A stretch of 60,626 bases of DNA, taken from the NCBI RefSeq assembly GCF_000296385.1, contig NZ_JH815185.1:2035450-2096075 (forward strand). Direction: 5' to 3'. The stretch comes from Lachnoanaerobaculum sp. OBRC5-5 (GTDB lineage Bacteria; Bacillota; Clostridia; Lachnospirales; Lachnospiraceae). Below are positions 43,809 through 52,475 of the stretch, one piece after another. The stretch's first letter is position 1; every line of letters begins with the position of its first letter. The notes under the pieces were generated by a model. It was not told the DNA's origin. It did not search any database and saw only the letters and a program-made list of their open reading frames with translations. The position numbers were made by a program, and so were the translations under genes.

Positions 43809-44154
43809 ATATCCCCTCCAATGCTGTAGTCGCTCTTATATAGCCCTCGGGATCATAGACAGCCACTCTGATACTCTGATTTCCCTGCTCCCCTTCGATG
43901 GAAAATTTATGTTCCTTTATTTTTACAGCTTTATTGCCCTTTAACTCAACTAAAGACTTTAACCTTTCCGTATCATATCCCATATTTTTCTCATCATGTG
44001 CCAATCTCTCAAGCAGTAAATGCATCTCGACACTGTCAACCGTTTCAGTATGTTTATCTATGCTGTATCCTATTATAAAAGCGATACCCATAAATATAAA
44101 AAATATAATATAAGTTATCTCCACTGTAAAACTTGCTCTCAAACTCTTCTTCAT
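43765..44154 (-). CDS. TadE-like pseudopilin
   Basis: The short protein starts MKKSLRASFTVEITYIIFFIFMG, a class III-like pilin leader with Glu at the +5-type position and a hydrophobic helix, then a helical and strand-containing C-terminal part. It is probably cleaved by one of the A24 peptidases encoded here. I choose the ATG at 44154 because it overlaps the stop of the upstream peptidase as ATGA; an ATG at 44175 is possible. Confidence 0.72.
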   Translation of the reverse strand: MKKSLRASFTVEITYIIFFIFMGIAFIIGYSIDKHTETVDSVEMHLLLERLAHDEKNMGYDTERLKSLVELKGNKAVKIKEHKFSIEGEQGNQSIRVAVYDPEGYIRATTALEGIYERLKGQLSEESEE

Positions 44155-44600
44155 ACACATAACCATATAATGCAATTTGCCATAGTTATAAAAGGAAGCA
44201 TTGCCACTCTGACTCCTTTTATTCTACGCTTTTTTATCATGTAATATAGGCTCATAAAAAGAGCATATATTGAAACTATAAAAACCGATACAAAAAATAA
44301 AAGTATATTTCCCTTAAGCCCCAGTATCGCTCCACAACCTATAAATACAAGTGCATCTCCCTCTCCCAAGATATTAAACTTTGAAAGCGGCAACAATAAA
44401 AAACCGCTGAGTATTCCAAGTACTGTATTCTTAATATCTATGCTGTTACCGATAATAAACTTATATATCTGAATATCTATAATCATTATATAAAATAAAA
44501 CCACACCGAAGGTGTATATCTCTTTTTTTCTGATATCCTGAAATGTAAAAATCAGCAAAAATATTATTAAAATCATCTTTTCCACAAGTTCAATACTCAA
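44151..44600 (-). CDS. A24 prepilin peptidase (first of two)
   Basis: The 149-aa membrane protein has the two aspartate motifs of prepilin peptidases, FTFQDIRKKEI and ILGEGDALVF (GxGD), within four to five hydrophobic helices. It cleaves prepilin leaders at the inner membrane face. The start is TTG after GGAGG and overlaps the stop of the TadE-like gene as TTGA. A second A24 gene lies at 50825. Confidence 0.88.
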   Translation of the reverse strand: MSIELVEKMILIIFLLIFTFQDIRKKEIYTFGVVLFYIMIIDIQIYKFIIGNSIDIKNTVLGILSGFLLLPLSKFNILGEGDALVFIGCGAILGLKGNILLFFVSVFIVSIYALFMSLYYMIKKRRIKGVRVAMLPFITMANCIIWLCV

Positions 44601-45466
44601 TGTCTACCTCCACAGTAAGAACATACTCCCAAATGCTCCACATCCGAGAGCTTTACTCTTTGTACATAAGCTATGATTGCACTGCAATCAGGATCACTGT
44701 GATATCTCGTGCCTGAAGGCATTATATAAACGCTTGTTCCTGCTCTGTTTCCACATCTTTCACATGGCTGATACCTCGCTCCGTTATCATTTCTTATGCC
44801 TGCTATTTCAGATAAAGATACACAGCGCAAATCATTATAAAGATAGTGGCATCTTGGATCTAAATGATACCTGGTCGAGTTCCTGCCTATATAAACATAT
44901 TCTTCATCATCCGAACTTCCGGAGCCTTTCCCACCATCTGCCCCTATCCACGCTCTTCTGGAAGCTACAACAGTCTGATTGATTGTATTTTTAAATATCC
45001 CTATCGGCAGTGAATACTTATAATCTATTCTTATACATATAGTCTCACCGTCGGACATACAGGTTGATAAAAGTCCGTGAATATTACTTATATTCTTATC
45101 TTTCACCTCGGAATTTATTTTTGCAACGACAAAGCTTCCTATTGCTCCACCTGCAAATACTCCCTTTACATTTTCCATAGCTTCATGATCATAATTTTCA
45201 TTTTCTTCTCTTGTATTACCTGTAAATCGGTAATATGTATATGCATACTGGCATGAATCCTTACATACGGCTTCTGCAATTCCTCTGATTTTTCTATTGG
45301 TGTTCATCATATCAAAAGGCATTATAAGTACCGCCATAGCTATAATAAACAGGCTAAAGCACATGGCCGCCTCTACACTGAGAGAGGCTTTGTGCGTCCT
45401 CTTATACCTGCATGCTTGGAGAGCTTTCATTTTTTTATTTTTAAAATTTTCATTATAAGAGGACAT
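44597..45466 (-). CDS. TadE-like pilus protein with duplicated Cys-rich C-terminus
   Basis: The N-terminus carries a pilin-type helix (SLSVEAAMCFSLFIIAMAVL). The last 100 residues hold two copies of a Cys/His module: STRYHLDPRCHYL ... PCERCG and GTRYHSDPDCSAI ... CSYCG, which looks like a Zn-binding Ada-type or McpB-like fold. The module would be outside the cell. GGGAGG at 7 nt supports the ATG at 45466; the longer frame from 45583 would overlap the upstream gene. TTGA overlap with the peptidase follows. Confidence 0.78.
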   Translation of the reverse strand: MSSYNENFKNKKMKALQACRYKRTHKASLSVEAAMCFSLFIIAMAVLIMPFDMMNTNRKIRGIAEAVCKDSCQYAYTYYRFTGNTREENENYDHEAMENVKGVFAGGAIGSFVVAKINSEVKDKNISNIHGLLSTCMSDGETICIRIDYKYSLPIGIFKNTINQTVVASRRAWIGADGGKGSGSSDDEEYVYIGRNSTRYHLDPRCHYLYNDLRCVSLSEIAGIRNDNGARYQPCERCGNRAGTSVYIMPSGTRYHSDPDCSAIIAYVQRVKLSDVEHLGVCSYCGGRH

Positions 45467-45479
45467 ACAAAACCTCCCT

Positions 45480-47384
45480 TCAATATATTTTCTCCACTTT
45501 AACCTGCATCTCATAGCCTGATATAAGACCTGCAAACTCTTTGGAAAAATACGATATCTCACTAAATACTCTTCTTGCTCCACAGCTTATATTTGCATCA
45601 ATACCGTATATCATATCCTTCATTAAAAAGTCGTTTTGGCTCACACCTATATCAAGCTGCATTATATCCATCATTCTGAAATTTCTTTTTACAGGATCTT
45701 CTATATATAAAAGCATTTTCAAGTATCCCTCATAGTTGATACCGCGTTCGGAATCCTTATTGCCCAAAGACCTGTTTTCCAAAACTTCAAATATCGTGTC
45801 AAGATCCGCCTTCCAATCGTCCTTCGTCTTTATTATAGGCACCTTGCCCCCTGATAAAAGGCATTTGATATCTATAGCCGATTCCACCAAAGCCCATACC
45901 GCTATTATCAAAAACTTGACAAGAAATGTTATTTCAGGCAGACATATCACACCGCTGATTACCTCTGCAAGCTCTCCGGCTCTTTGCATCTTATCGGCAT
46001 CGGATACGATATGCATATAGTTTAATCCCTCTCTTATTGCAAGAAGAGCCGCCACCGTGTTTTCAAGATTTTCCCTGTCCGAGTCTTTTCCGTTTAGTAT
46101 ATACTCAAGCTCATATGAAAGCGGAGTCTTTATATCATCTGTAAAGTCGGCAAAATATGTTCCGATATACTCATTTATAAGAAGTCTTTCTGCAAGATTT
46201 CTGCCTGTATATCCTCCTGTGACGGCATTTGAAGGAAGAGCGAGTCTGTTTATACTTTTATTTGAAACCTCTCTGTTTTCAGGAATCACGAGAGAGAATA
46301 TACCGTCGGAAATCAGTTCTTTTAGTTGTTTTAGCTGATCTTCTTTAACTTCATCAGATATTCCATGTCTAAAGTTCATTCTCATTTCTGTAAGTGAATT
46401 TATATCATCACTCACATTATCCCAACCTTCGCTTATCTCATTTCCATGTTCATCTTCTTCATCATCTTCAGCTTCCGCTATTCTTTCCTGCAGGATTTCA
46501 ATATCGGCTTCCAGATGCTCGATCTCCCTTACCATACTTTCAGAAAGTCCGCCAAGTGCTGCCACCTCAAGTCTTCTTTCTCCGTCCTTATCTGCGTAGT
46601 CTTTAAACCTTGCCGTCTCTCCTTCGATATACGCCTTATTGTTTTCTGAGAGTTTGGAAATACTTTCGGCATTTTTATCTTTTATTTCTCCGATTTTCCT
46701 CGATAATTTATCGGCTTTTTTTTCATACTTTTTTATAAGATCCGGAACTTTTTTTAATACCTTTTTCAGATTTTTACAAAGCTTTTTTATCTCTGTCAGA
46801 TTTCTTGCACCAAGTGAAGATTTCATTTCAGATCTTATTTTCTCCTGTTCTGAAATATTTTCAGAAAGTCTTTTTAAAACCTTCTCAACTTCAATCGCTT
46901 CTCTTGAACTGAGGCCATAGTCGGAAGTAACCTTTTCCATACTCTTAGCATCTTCTATATCTTTCCAAAGCTTATCGGGAGAACTGTCAAATATTGATTC
47001 AAAAGTTCCAAGGCCCATATAATCAATAATCTCCTGCTCAAGATACATGCCGCCATTGTCATTTAAATATATTTTCTTATTTAAATTCACATGCGGATTT
47101 TGAATCCTGTACATTCCGCTGTTTTTTATATAAGGGTCCATATACAAAAGCATCATATCTTTTATATTCTCATCACTGTAACTTTCCAGACCGAATATTC
47201 TGTAATTCTCCCAAAGCTTTCTATGATATCTGCTAAAAAGTGAATCAATTGCAGAGTCTCCTGCCACCTGTAAATAAAATCTTGCTCCCGATGTCCTTGC
47301 AGACTCCAAAAGTCCACATATTAAAGCACTGATACAGACAAATATCAGACATATAAAGACGGTAACGGAACCGCTTTTTCTCAA
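45480..47384 (-). CDS. DUF5702-type TadG-like pilus protein
   Basis: The 634-aa protein begins RKSGSVTVFICLIFVCISALICG, a pilin-like membrane segment, and continues with a large extracytoplasmic region that has a long coiled coil (about 170-320, rich in Lys and Glu). It matches the DUF5702 proteins of Firmicutes tad loci, thought to be minor pilins or pilus-associated TadG analogues. The TTG start overlaps the flp stop. It lies upstream of the Cys-rich TadE gene. Confidence 0.8.
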   Translation of the reverse strand: MRKSGSVTVFICLIFVCISALICGLLESARTSGARFYLQVAGDSAIDSLFSRYHRKLWENYRIFGLESYSDENIKDMMLLYMDPYIKNSGMYRIQNPHVNLNKKIYLNDNGGMYLEQEIIDYMGLGTFESIFDSSPDKLWKDIEDAKSMEKVTSDYGLSSREAIEVEKVLKRLSENISEQEKIRSEMKSSLGARNLTEIKKLCKNLKKVLKKVPDLIKKYEKKADKLSRKIGEIKDKNAESISKLSENNKAYIEGETARFKDYADKDGERRLEVAALGGLSESMVREIEHLEADIEILQERIAEAEDDEEDEHGNEISEGWDNVSDDINSLTEMRMNFRHGISDEVKEDQLKQLKELISDGIFSLVIPENREVSNKSINRLALPSNAVTGGYTGRNLAERLLINEYIGTYFADFTDDIKTPLSYELEYILNGKDSDRENLENTVAALLAIREGLNYMHIVSDADKMQRAGELAEVISGVICLPEITFLVKFLIIAVWALVESAIDIKCLLSGGKVPIIKTKDDWKADLDTIFEVLENRSLGNKDSERGINYEGYLKMLLYIEDPVKRNFRMMDIMQLDIGVSQNDFLMKDMIYGIDANISCGARRVFSEISYFSKEFAGLISGYEMQVKVEKIY

Positions 47385-47557
47385 TTATATACCTCTTTTG
47401 ATTTCTTATTGATTTCCTTAAAGATATTGTTCATAAGCTTACTGATATTTCCTTTAAATATAAGTACCAGACCTATCAAAACCACTAAAACCAAAACAAT
47501 CTCCACTACTCCGACACCGTCCTCATTTTCCATAAAATCTTTCCAAAACTCCAACAT
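47381..47557 (-). CDS. flp: Flp1-like major pilin
   Basis: A 58-aa ORF starts MLEFWKDFMENEDGVGVVEI and runs into VLVLVVLIGLVLIF, then a short basic C-terminus. The Gly-Val-Gly-Val-Val-Glu junction with Glu at +5 and the uninterrupted helix match Flp1 pilins of Clostridia. AAGGGG precedes the ATG. Its stop overlaps the TTG start of the DUF5702 gene. It is the only flp gene in the locus. Confidence 0.88.
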   Translation of the reverse strand: MLEFWKDFMENEDGVGVVEIVLVLVVLIGLVLIFKGNISKLMNNIFKEINKKSKEVYN

Positions 47558-47606
47558 ATTTACTACCCCTTTCTAATTTTCTAAAATCCACATTGCTTTT
47601 ATAAAA

Positions 47607-48836
47607 TCAATAAAATATCAACAATGCAGGTACAATTATTATCATCATCACTATAAGTAACATCATAAAAAGCGGTAAAAGCAGCTTTGTATTTAACTCC
47701 TCGCCTTCTCTTCTTGCCAAATTTATCCTCTCATCCCATGCACTTTGTGACTCCATGCTTAGGAGACTGTGCAGATTTGCAAGTCCGTTCCTTCTGTTTT
47801 GTTCTAAAAGTGATGCCAATTTCATATATTGCCTAAGGGCACAGCTCCTGCCGAAATCCTTATATACAGTATTCTCATATATTCCGGTTTTAAGTTTTGC
47901 CAGAGCCTTTACCATTTCCTCATAGGCATATCTTCTTTCATTGTTCTCTTTACATTCATTCTCATAATCTATAACTATACTCTCCCATGACTGTCTGACA
48001 GAAAGTCCGGCACCTATAAATACTATCAGTTTTGAAACTATATCCGGATAATCCTTCATAAGCTCCCTTTTTCTCTTTTCTGTGCTCCGCCTTTCTTTTT
48101 CCTTTTCCTGTAAATATAAAAGTATCGCTATAACTGTTCCCATAATCGGAATAATATTAAAGTTAAACGCTTCACCATAGTGGTATATAAGACTTTTACC
48201 GTCATACGTATCCGGCAGAGTATAACCGTCTTTTTGGATTGATTCCTTATCGACAATTGCTATCTTATCAATCAGCCCCTTTAAAAGCCTTTCATCATTT
48301 GATAATATTTTCGGACATACTGTTATTGGAATAATATAGCTTTCCTCATAAGTTTCATAACTTAAGTCTACCTCTATATCAAGATTTATGTTTTCTTTGA
48401 GATTTTCATTATGTACATTTCCCAAAATGTCTATAAGTTCACTCTCGCCGAAATCCCACTTTACACTAAGGCCTAAATCGCTTATTTCATTTGTCAAATT
48501 CAAATCTGTGGTGATATTTTGCAGTGAAGAATTCTCACCCGGAAGTGTTAAAAGTATCTCTTCCAGACCTTTTTTTATAGCCTCCTTTGCCTCATCTTTT
48601 GAATAAGTTCTCTTTGTTATAGGTATCTCTATTCTTTGCGGCTTATCAAGTAAACCTTCAACCTCTATTTCAATCTCGGTATCATATTCATCCACACCCG
48701 GTCTGTTTATATAATTATCTTCTACCGTATTTACCTTTAAAAAAGAATTGCAGATACCAAAAATCACAAAGCTTGCGATTATAATCAGCCAACACTTTAA
48801 ATTTTTTAAAAAGATTATCCTCAAATACTTTTTCAT
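47607..48836 (-). CDS. tadC: TadC-like pilus membrane protein (T2SSF family)
   Basis: An N-terminal helix and extracytoplasmic domain (about 35-220) are followed by a membrane helix and the T2SSF-like cytoplasmic helices (RRYAYEEMVKALAKLKTGIYENTVYKDFGR, YMKLASLLEQNRRNGLANLHSLL), then a C-terminal helix (LLPLFMMLLIVMMIIIVPALLIF). It forms the inner-membrane platform together with TadB. GAGG lies upstream of the ATG, and the gene follows the TadB-like gene by 3 nt. Confidence 0.8.
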   Translation of the reverse strand: MKKYLRIIFLKNLKCWLIIIASFVIFGICNSFLKVNTVEDNYINRPGVDEYDTEIEIEVEGLLDKPQRIEIPITKRTYSKDEAKEAIKKGLEEILLTLPGENSSLQNITTDLNLTNEISDLGLSVKWDFGESELIDILGNVHNENLKENINLDIEVDLSYETYEESYIIPITVCPKILSNDERLLKGLIDKIAIVDKESIQKDGYTLPDTYDGKSLIYHYGEAFNFNIIPIMGTVIAILLYLQEKEKERRSTEKRKRELMKDYPDIVSKLIVFIGAGLSVRQSWESIVIDYENECKENNERRYAYEEMVKALAKLKTGIYENTVYKDFGRSCALRQYMKLASLLEQNRRNGLANLHSLLSMESQSAWDERINLARREGEELNTKLLLPLFMMLLIVMMIIIVPALLIFY

Positions 48837-48839
48837 AGG

Positions 48840-49655
48840 CTATACCTCTATATTTAAAAGTCTCTTTGAGATATAAATTGCAAACAGATAGACTATAAGT
48901 CCTATACTCATGCAGGCTCTTCCTATAAAGGTTGTATACATAATATTGAAAAACCCCGGTGAGCTTATATCAATATATAAAACTATAAAAAGCGGGAATA
49001 TATTCATAACGTTTTGTTCAAACCTCTTTGAAGTTGTCATGGTTATTATCTCTTCTTTTATTCTCACCTTATCACCTATAACACCGACCGTATGTGCGAT
49101 AATACTTTCAAGTTCACCTCCGCTTCTTTTGGCAATCCTTAAAACCTTTGCAAAGCTTCTTATATCTTCGCTGTGGCTCCTGTAAGCCAAATCGTCAAAC
49201 GCCCTTTCAACACTGATATTCATGTAAATAAGCTGATTTATATATTCAAATTCTTTTATTATCAGATTATCTTTAGCATATAAAAGTCTTAGCTCCACCA
49301 AAGCTTCCTTTACAGAGTTTTCCAGTGAATATCCTGCATTTAAAAGTGATGAAAGTATCATTATCGCTTCCTTAAACTCCACAACAAGTCTGCGCTTTTT
49401 TGCTGCGATCAATTCTTTTCTTTTTAAAATGGGGTATAAAAAACAGAATGGAAATAAACAAGAAAATATGATTATGCTTTTATAGAATATATAAGAACCT
49501 ATGGCTGCTGCCGATACGGCTAAAAAGCTGTATTTTAGCCACTCCGAAACGCTAAATCTGTAGCTGTTATAGTCTATAGCCTGCTGCGAACAATTTTTGT
49601 TTGTTTTTAAGTTCTCCGACTTTTTTATGTACCTTTTCTTCCATATCGAACTCAT
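48840..49655 (-). CDS. tadB: TadB-like pilus membrane protein (T2SSF family)
   Basis: The protein has two N-terminal helices, a T2SSF region (EFKEAIMILSSLLNAGYSLENSVKEALVELR, SHSEDIRSFAKVLRIAKRSGGELESII) and two C-terminal helices. It should form the platform of the Flp pilus machine. The start is unclear: ATG at 49655 overlaps tadA by 89 nt, and an upstream ATG at 49745 would overlap more. No strong ribosome binding site was seen for either, so coupling to tadA is likely. Confidence 0.8.
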   Translation of the reverse strand: MSSIWKKRYIKKSENLKTNKNCSQQAIDYNSYRFSVSEWLKYSFLAVSAAAIGSYIFYKSIIIFSCLFPFCFLYPILKRKELIAAKKRRLVVEFKEAIMILSSLLNAGYSLENSVKEALVELRLLYAKDNLIIKEFEYINQLIYMNISVERAFDDLAYRSHSEDIRSFAKVLRIAKRSGGELESIIAHTVGVIGDKVRIKEEIITMTTSKRFEQNVMNIFPLFIVLYIDISSPGFFNIMYTTFIGRACMSIGLIVYLFAIYISKRLLNIEV

Positions 49656-50520
49656 AGAGCTTATTAAGCCCAATCTCCCCATTTTCATAGGGCAAAACCT
49701 CCAAAATCTCAAGCATTCTTCTTTCTCCCTCTCTGAGTCTTCCAAGATGTATCAAAATATCCAATGCACTTGCTATCTGCGATCTGATAGCGGCCAGCGG
49801 CAGATCCGCACCGCTTAGCACCATTGTTTCAAGTCTTGAGAGCATATCCTTTGCACTGTTACCATGTCCTGTACTGAGCGAACCGTCATGTCCGGTATTC
49901 ATAGCCTGCAACATATCAAGCGCTTCTCTTCCCCTGACTTCTCCGACTATTATCCTGTCGGGATTCATTCTAAGTGATGCCCTTATAAGATCTCCTATGC
50001 CGATACTTCCGTCACCGCTTAAAGTCGCATTTTTTGTCTCAAGCCTTACTATATTTTTTATATGCATCAGCTGTAATTCCGCCGAATCCTCTATTGTAAT
50101 AACTCTTTCCCCCTTAGGTATATAGCTTGAGAGTGCATTTAAAAAAGTGGTTTTTCCCGAGTTTGTGCCTCCTGAAATAAAAATATTATATCCTGAACAA
50201 ACCAGCATCTCCAAAAAATTTGCACATTCTTCAGATATTGTTCCGTATGATATCATTCTCTCCATACTGATAACTTCAGGAAACTTTCTTATTGTAATAA
50301 TCGGACCGTCAAGAGATATTGGCGGCAATACAATATGTACTCTTGAACCGTCTGAGAGTCTGGCATCTGCAATAGGTGAAGACACATTTACAACTCTGTT
50401 CACCTTACTTACGATCTGCTGAATCATATCTTCCAAAACCTCATTACTCACAAAGCTCTTATCCCATTTCATGACTTTTCCACATTTTTCCACAAATATA
50501 TCATCTTTCCCATTTACCAT
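49567..50520 (-). CDS. tadA: CpaF/TadA ATPase, C-terminal part of a split gene
   Basis: The pilus assembly ATPase domain: MVNGKDDIFVEKCGKV, PPISLDGPIITIRKF, Walker A GGTNSGKTTFLNAL, VITIEDSAELQL, the Asp box and Walker B RMNPDRIIVGEVRGREALDML, and TGHDGSLSTGHGNS. A normal CpaF continues directly upstream of MVNG, and here that part is the separate ORF at 50520-50831. The stop TAA of that ORF shares its A with this ATG (TAATG), so the two may be produced by termination-reinitiation. Confidence 0.9.
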   Translation of the reverse strand: MVNGKDDIFVEKCGKVMKWDKSFVSNEVLEDMIQQIVSKVNRVVNVSSPIADARLSDGSRVHIVLPPISLDGPIITIRKFPEVISMERMISYGTISEECANFLEMLVCSGYNIFISGGTNSGKTTFLNALSSYIPKGERVITIEDSAELQLMHIKNIVRLETKNATLSGDGSIGIGDLIRASLRMNPDRIIVGEVRGREALDMLQAMNTGHDGSLSTGHGNSAKDMLSRLETMVLSGADLPLAAIRSQIASALDILIHLGRLREGERRMLEILEVLPYENGEIGLNKLYEFDMEEKVHKKVGELKNKQKLFAAGYRL

Positions 50521-50831
50521 TATCTCTGTATGTCTTTGGAATCCAATAACTCCTGCAGTATATCCAGCCTTCTGAACGAATCAAAAAGAGAATTTCTTAT
50601 ATTTATTTTTTCTTCAAGAGGAATATAAAAAGAATGTTCCTTATGTACTATTTCACGATCTATTATTTCATATAATTCTTCATCTTCTATATTTCTAAGA
50701 TCCGAGAGCTCATCTCTTATTTCTCTTTTCAGCTGCTCATAAATACTTTCACCCTGATTTGCGCTCTCATCTTCACGTTTAACCACCTGTATTCTAAAAA
50801 TCTCATCATCTGTTATTTTTCTGTTTAACAA
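50520..50831 (-). CDS. CpaF/TadA N-terminal domain, separate ORF
   Basis: This ORF of about 103 aa matches the N-terminal helical domain of CpaF: SIYEQLKREIRDELSDLRNI, DEELYEIIDREI and LFDSFRRLDILQELLDSKDI. In usual CpaF this runs on to EIMVNG. Here a one-base change leads to stop (QR, TAA) while the -1 frame gives EIMVNGK. I use the TTG start at 50831 with GGAGG five bases upstream; ATG at 50843 is an alternative. It is either a split gene or the result of an indel. Confidence 0.8.
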   Translation of the reverse strand: MLNRKITDDEIFRIQVVKREDESANQGESIYEQLKREIRDELSDLRNIEDEELYEIIDREIVHKEHSFYIPLEEKINIRNSLFDSFRRLDILQELLDSKDIQR

Positions 50832-51304
50832 AAGCACCTCCATAATATAAAGCCTGCCAAAAAATATGGAGAAACAGGTATCAAATGCTTGTCACTTTTT
50901 CTGTATTCATAATATTTTTCAATTCTTCCGGCAGCAAGCACTCTCATACAATAGTTTATAAGCATTGTAATCCTGATTGTAAACTGATTAGTGAAAATCA
51001 TATAAAGTAATGCGCCCGCTCCTGCCAGCACCAATGCTATAACAGTCACATTCACCCCGTCATATATACCTAAAAATCCTATAACCAAAGAAAACAACTT
51101 TATATCTCCGGCTCCAAAAAATCTAAGCCTGTAAAGAATTGAAAATAATATAATTGAAGCAAAAACTCTGAATACAAACTCTACATGTAATATATATACT
51201 CCTATAAGAAAATATCCGAAAATAATAATATTCGGAACCTTCTTCCAAAGTATATCCGTCATTGCCGCAGCAAATAACATACTGCCCACTATATAATAAA
51301 TCAT
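50825..51304 (-). CDS. A24 prepilin peptidase (second of two)
   Basis: The 159-aa membrane protein has AAAMTDILWKKVPN and FFGAGDIKLFSLV, the two catalytic Asp motifs of A24 peptidases (TadV/CpaA type). Its ATG overlaps the TadZ stop as ATGA, and its end overlaps the CpaF N-terminal ORF. The split of work between this and the peptidase at 44151 is not known. Confidence 0.9.
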   Translation of the reverse strand: MIYYIVGSMLFAAAMTDILWKKVPNIIIFGYFLIGVYILHVEFVFRVFASIILFSILYRLRFFGAGDIKLFSLVIGFLGIYDGVNVTVIALVLAGAGALLYMIFTNQFTIRITMLINYCMRVLAAGRIEKYYEYRKSDKHLIPVSPYFLAGFILWRCFC

Positions 51305-52308
51305 AGGCCCTCAGCTGTCTTTGAAACCTGTGAAAAATATTCACGCCGCTTTAATCTTGTAAAATTAAATATATCTGCGGAAATATCCTCCTTCGGCAAT
51401 CTCATCTCATATATTTTGTGAATGATCTCAGCATATCCGTTTCGCCCCAGAAGTGATTTAAATTCACTTATCTTTGTCATCTCCACACTGTTGTTCTCTC
51501 CAATCACCGGGCAGAATATCTTTTCACACATATCCAAAATCTGCATGGATCTGCGGCCTATACTTCCAAAGTCGATTACAATAACTTCAAACAGATTTGC
51601 CAAAAGAATATCATTCATAAATTTTGTAAGTTCATTGTCGGATAAATAAAACAAGTCTTCATTGTACCTTGCAGGTAGAACAATATTCAAATCCTCAACT
51701 CTGCTGATACATTCTCCCAGTTTAGCAAAGTTTAAATCTCCGGTTTTATAACCATAGAAAACATCAGACAGGTCTCTACTGTTTTCTTTTCTCAAAACAG
51801 AAAACAATGAATCATATTCATCAAAGGAAATAAGCAAAGAACTGTTTTCCTGTGAACAGAAGTAAGAATGAAATGCCACCGAAAGACTTGTTCTGCCACA
51901 TCTGTTTATCGGAGAATAAACACCGTAGACTTTTGTATTTTTATTAACTGCTGTAAGTCCGAAAGAATTATTACCCGAAAAAAATCCCAGCAGTTCATCA
52001 ACTATTATATGTACACCGCAAAATTTGAATATTGAACAGAAAAGTTCTGAAGAACCGGTATATTTAGACTCTACCATCGCATCATCTGACAGGAGAACGA
52101 CCGGAAGTCCCGTATCTATACATTCATCCACATTGTCAATATCCGTGATAAATGCCACTGTCTCCATAGAAGAGCTTTCATTACTGTACATTTGGAATGA
52201 AGTATAAGCGACCGCTTTGAAAGGAATCCTATCCTCCTTAGAAAGAAAATCAGATAATTTTAAGGCAAAGCGTATATCCGTATCAATCACCGCTATAATA
52301 TGCCTCAT
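51301..52308 (-). CDS. tadZ: TadZ/CpaE-like pilus localisation protein
   Basis: The protein has a receiver-like N-terminal domain (about 1-120) and a MinD/ParA-like domain with a degenerate nucleotide loop (YGVYSPINRCGRTSLSVAF) and EVIVIDFGSIGRRSM. This fits TadZ/CpaE, which positions the pilus machine. The P-loop lacks the usual GKGGVGKT lysines, so ATP binding may be weak. AGGAG precedes the ATG. It is first in the tad operon (tadZ, A24, tadA-N, tadA-C, tadB, tadC, flp and so on). Confidence 0.85.
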   Translation of the reverse strand: MRHIIAVIDTDIRFALKLSDFLSKEDRIPFKAVAYTSFQMYSNESSSMETVAFITDIDNVDECIDTGLPVVLLSDDAMVESKYTGSSELFCSIFKFCGVHIIVDELLGFFSGNNSFGLTAVNKNTKVYGVYSPINRCGRTSLSVAFHSYFCSQENSSLLISFDEYDSLFSVLRKENSRDLSDVFYGYKTGDLNFAKLGECISRVEDLNIVLPARYNEDLFYLSDNELTKFMNDILLANLFEVIVIDFGSIGRRSMQILDMCEKIFCPVIGENNSVEMTKISEFKSLLGRNGYAEIIHKIYEMRLPKEDISADIFNFTRLKRREYFSQVSKTAEGL

Positions 52309-52391
52309 AAAACTCCTATAGAATTATTTAAAGAAAGGTCCCCAAAACACCTGTTAGAAAGGTGTTCTAATCTTTAGACTTTTATAATAAT

Positions 52392-52421
52392 AAAAAAGAG
52401 CATAAAAGTCAATGCTCTTTT
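52392..52421 (-). terminator. Intrinsic terminator downstream of the MglB-like gene
   Basis: On the minus strand GAGCAT and ATGCTC pair around an 8-nt loop, flanked by A and T runs with TTTTTT on the minus-strand 3' side, about 55 nt after the stop at 52476. It separates the sensor operon from the tad operon. Confidence 0.88.
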
Positions 52422-52475
52422 CAATATTTCATATACAATTTATATATTGAATAAATGTGAATTTTATACAAAAAT

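Noticed and set aside
50510-50535. Programmed -1 frameshift site in cpaF
   Set aside because: No clear X-XXY-YYZ slippery heptamer was found near the junction; TAATG re-initiation or a one-base deletion explains it more simply. Left open in the findings.
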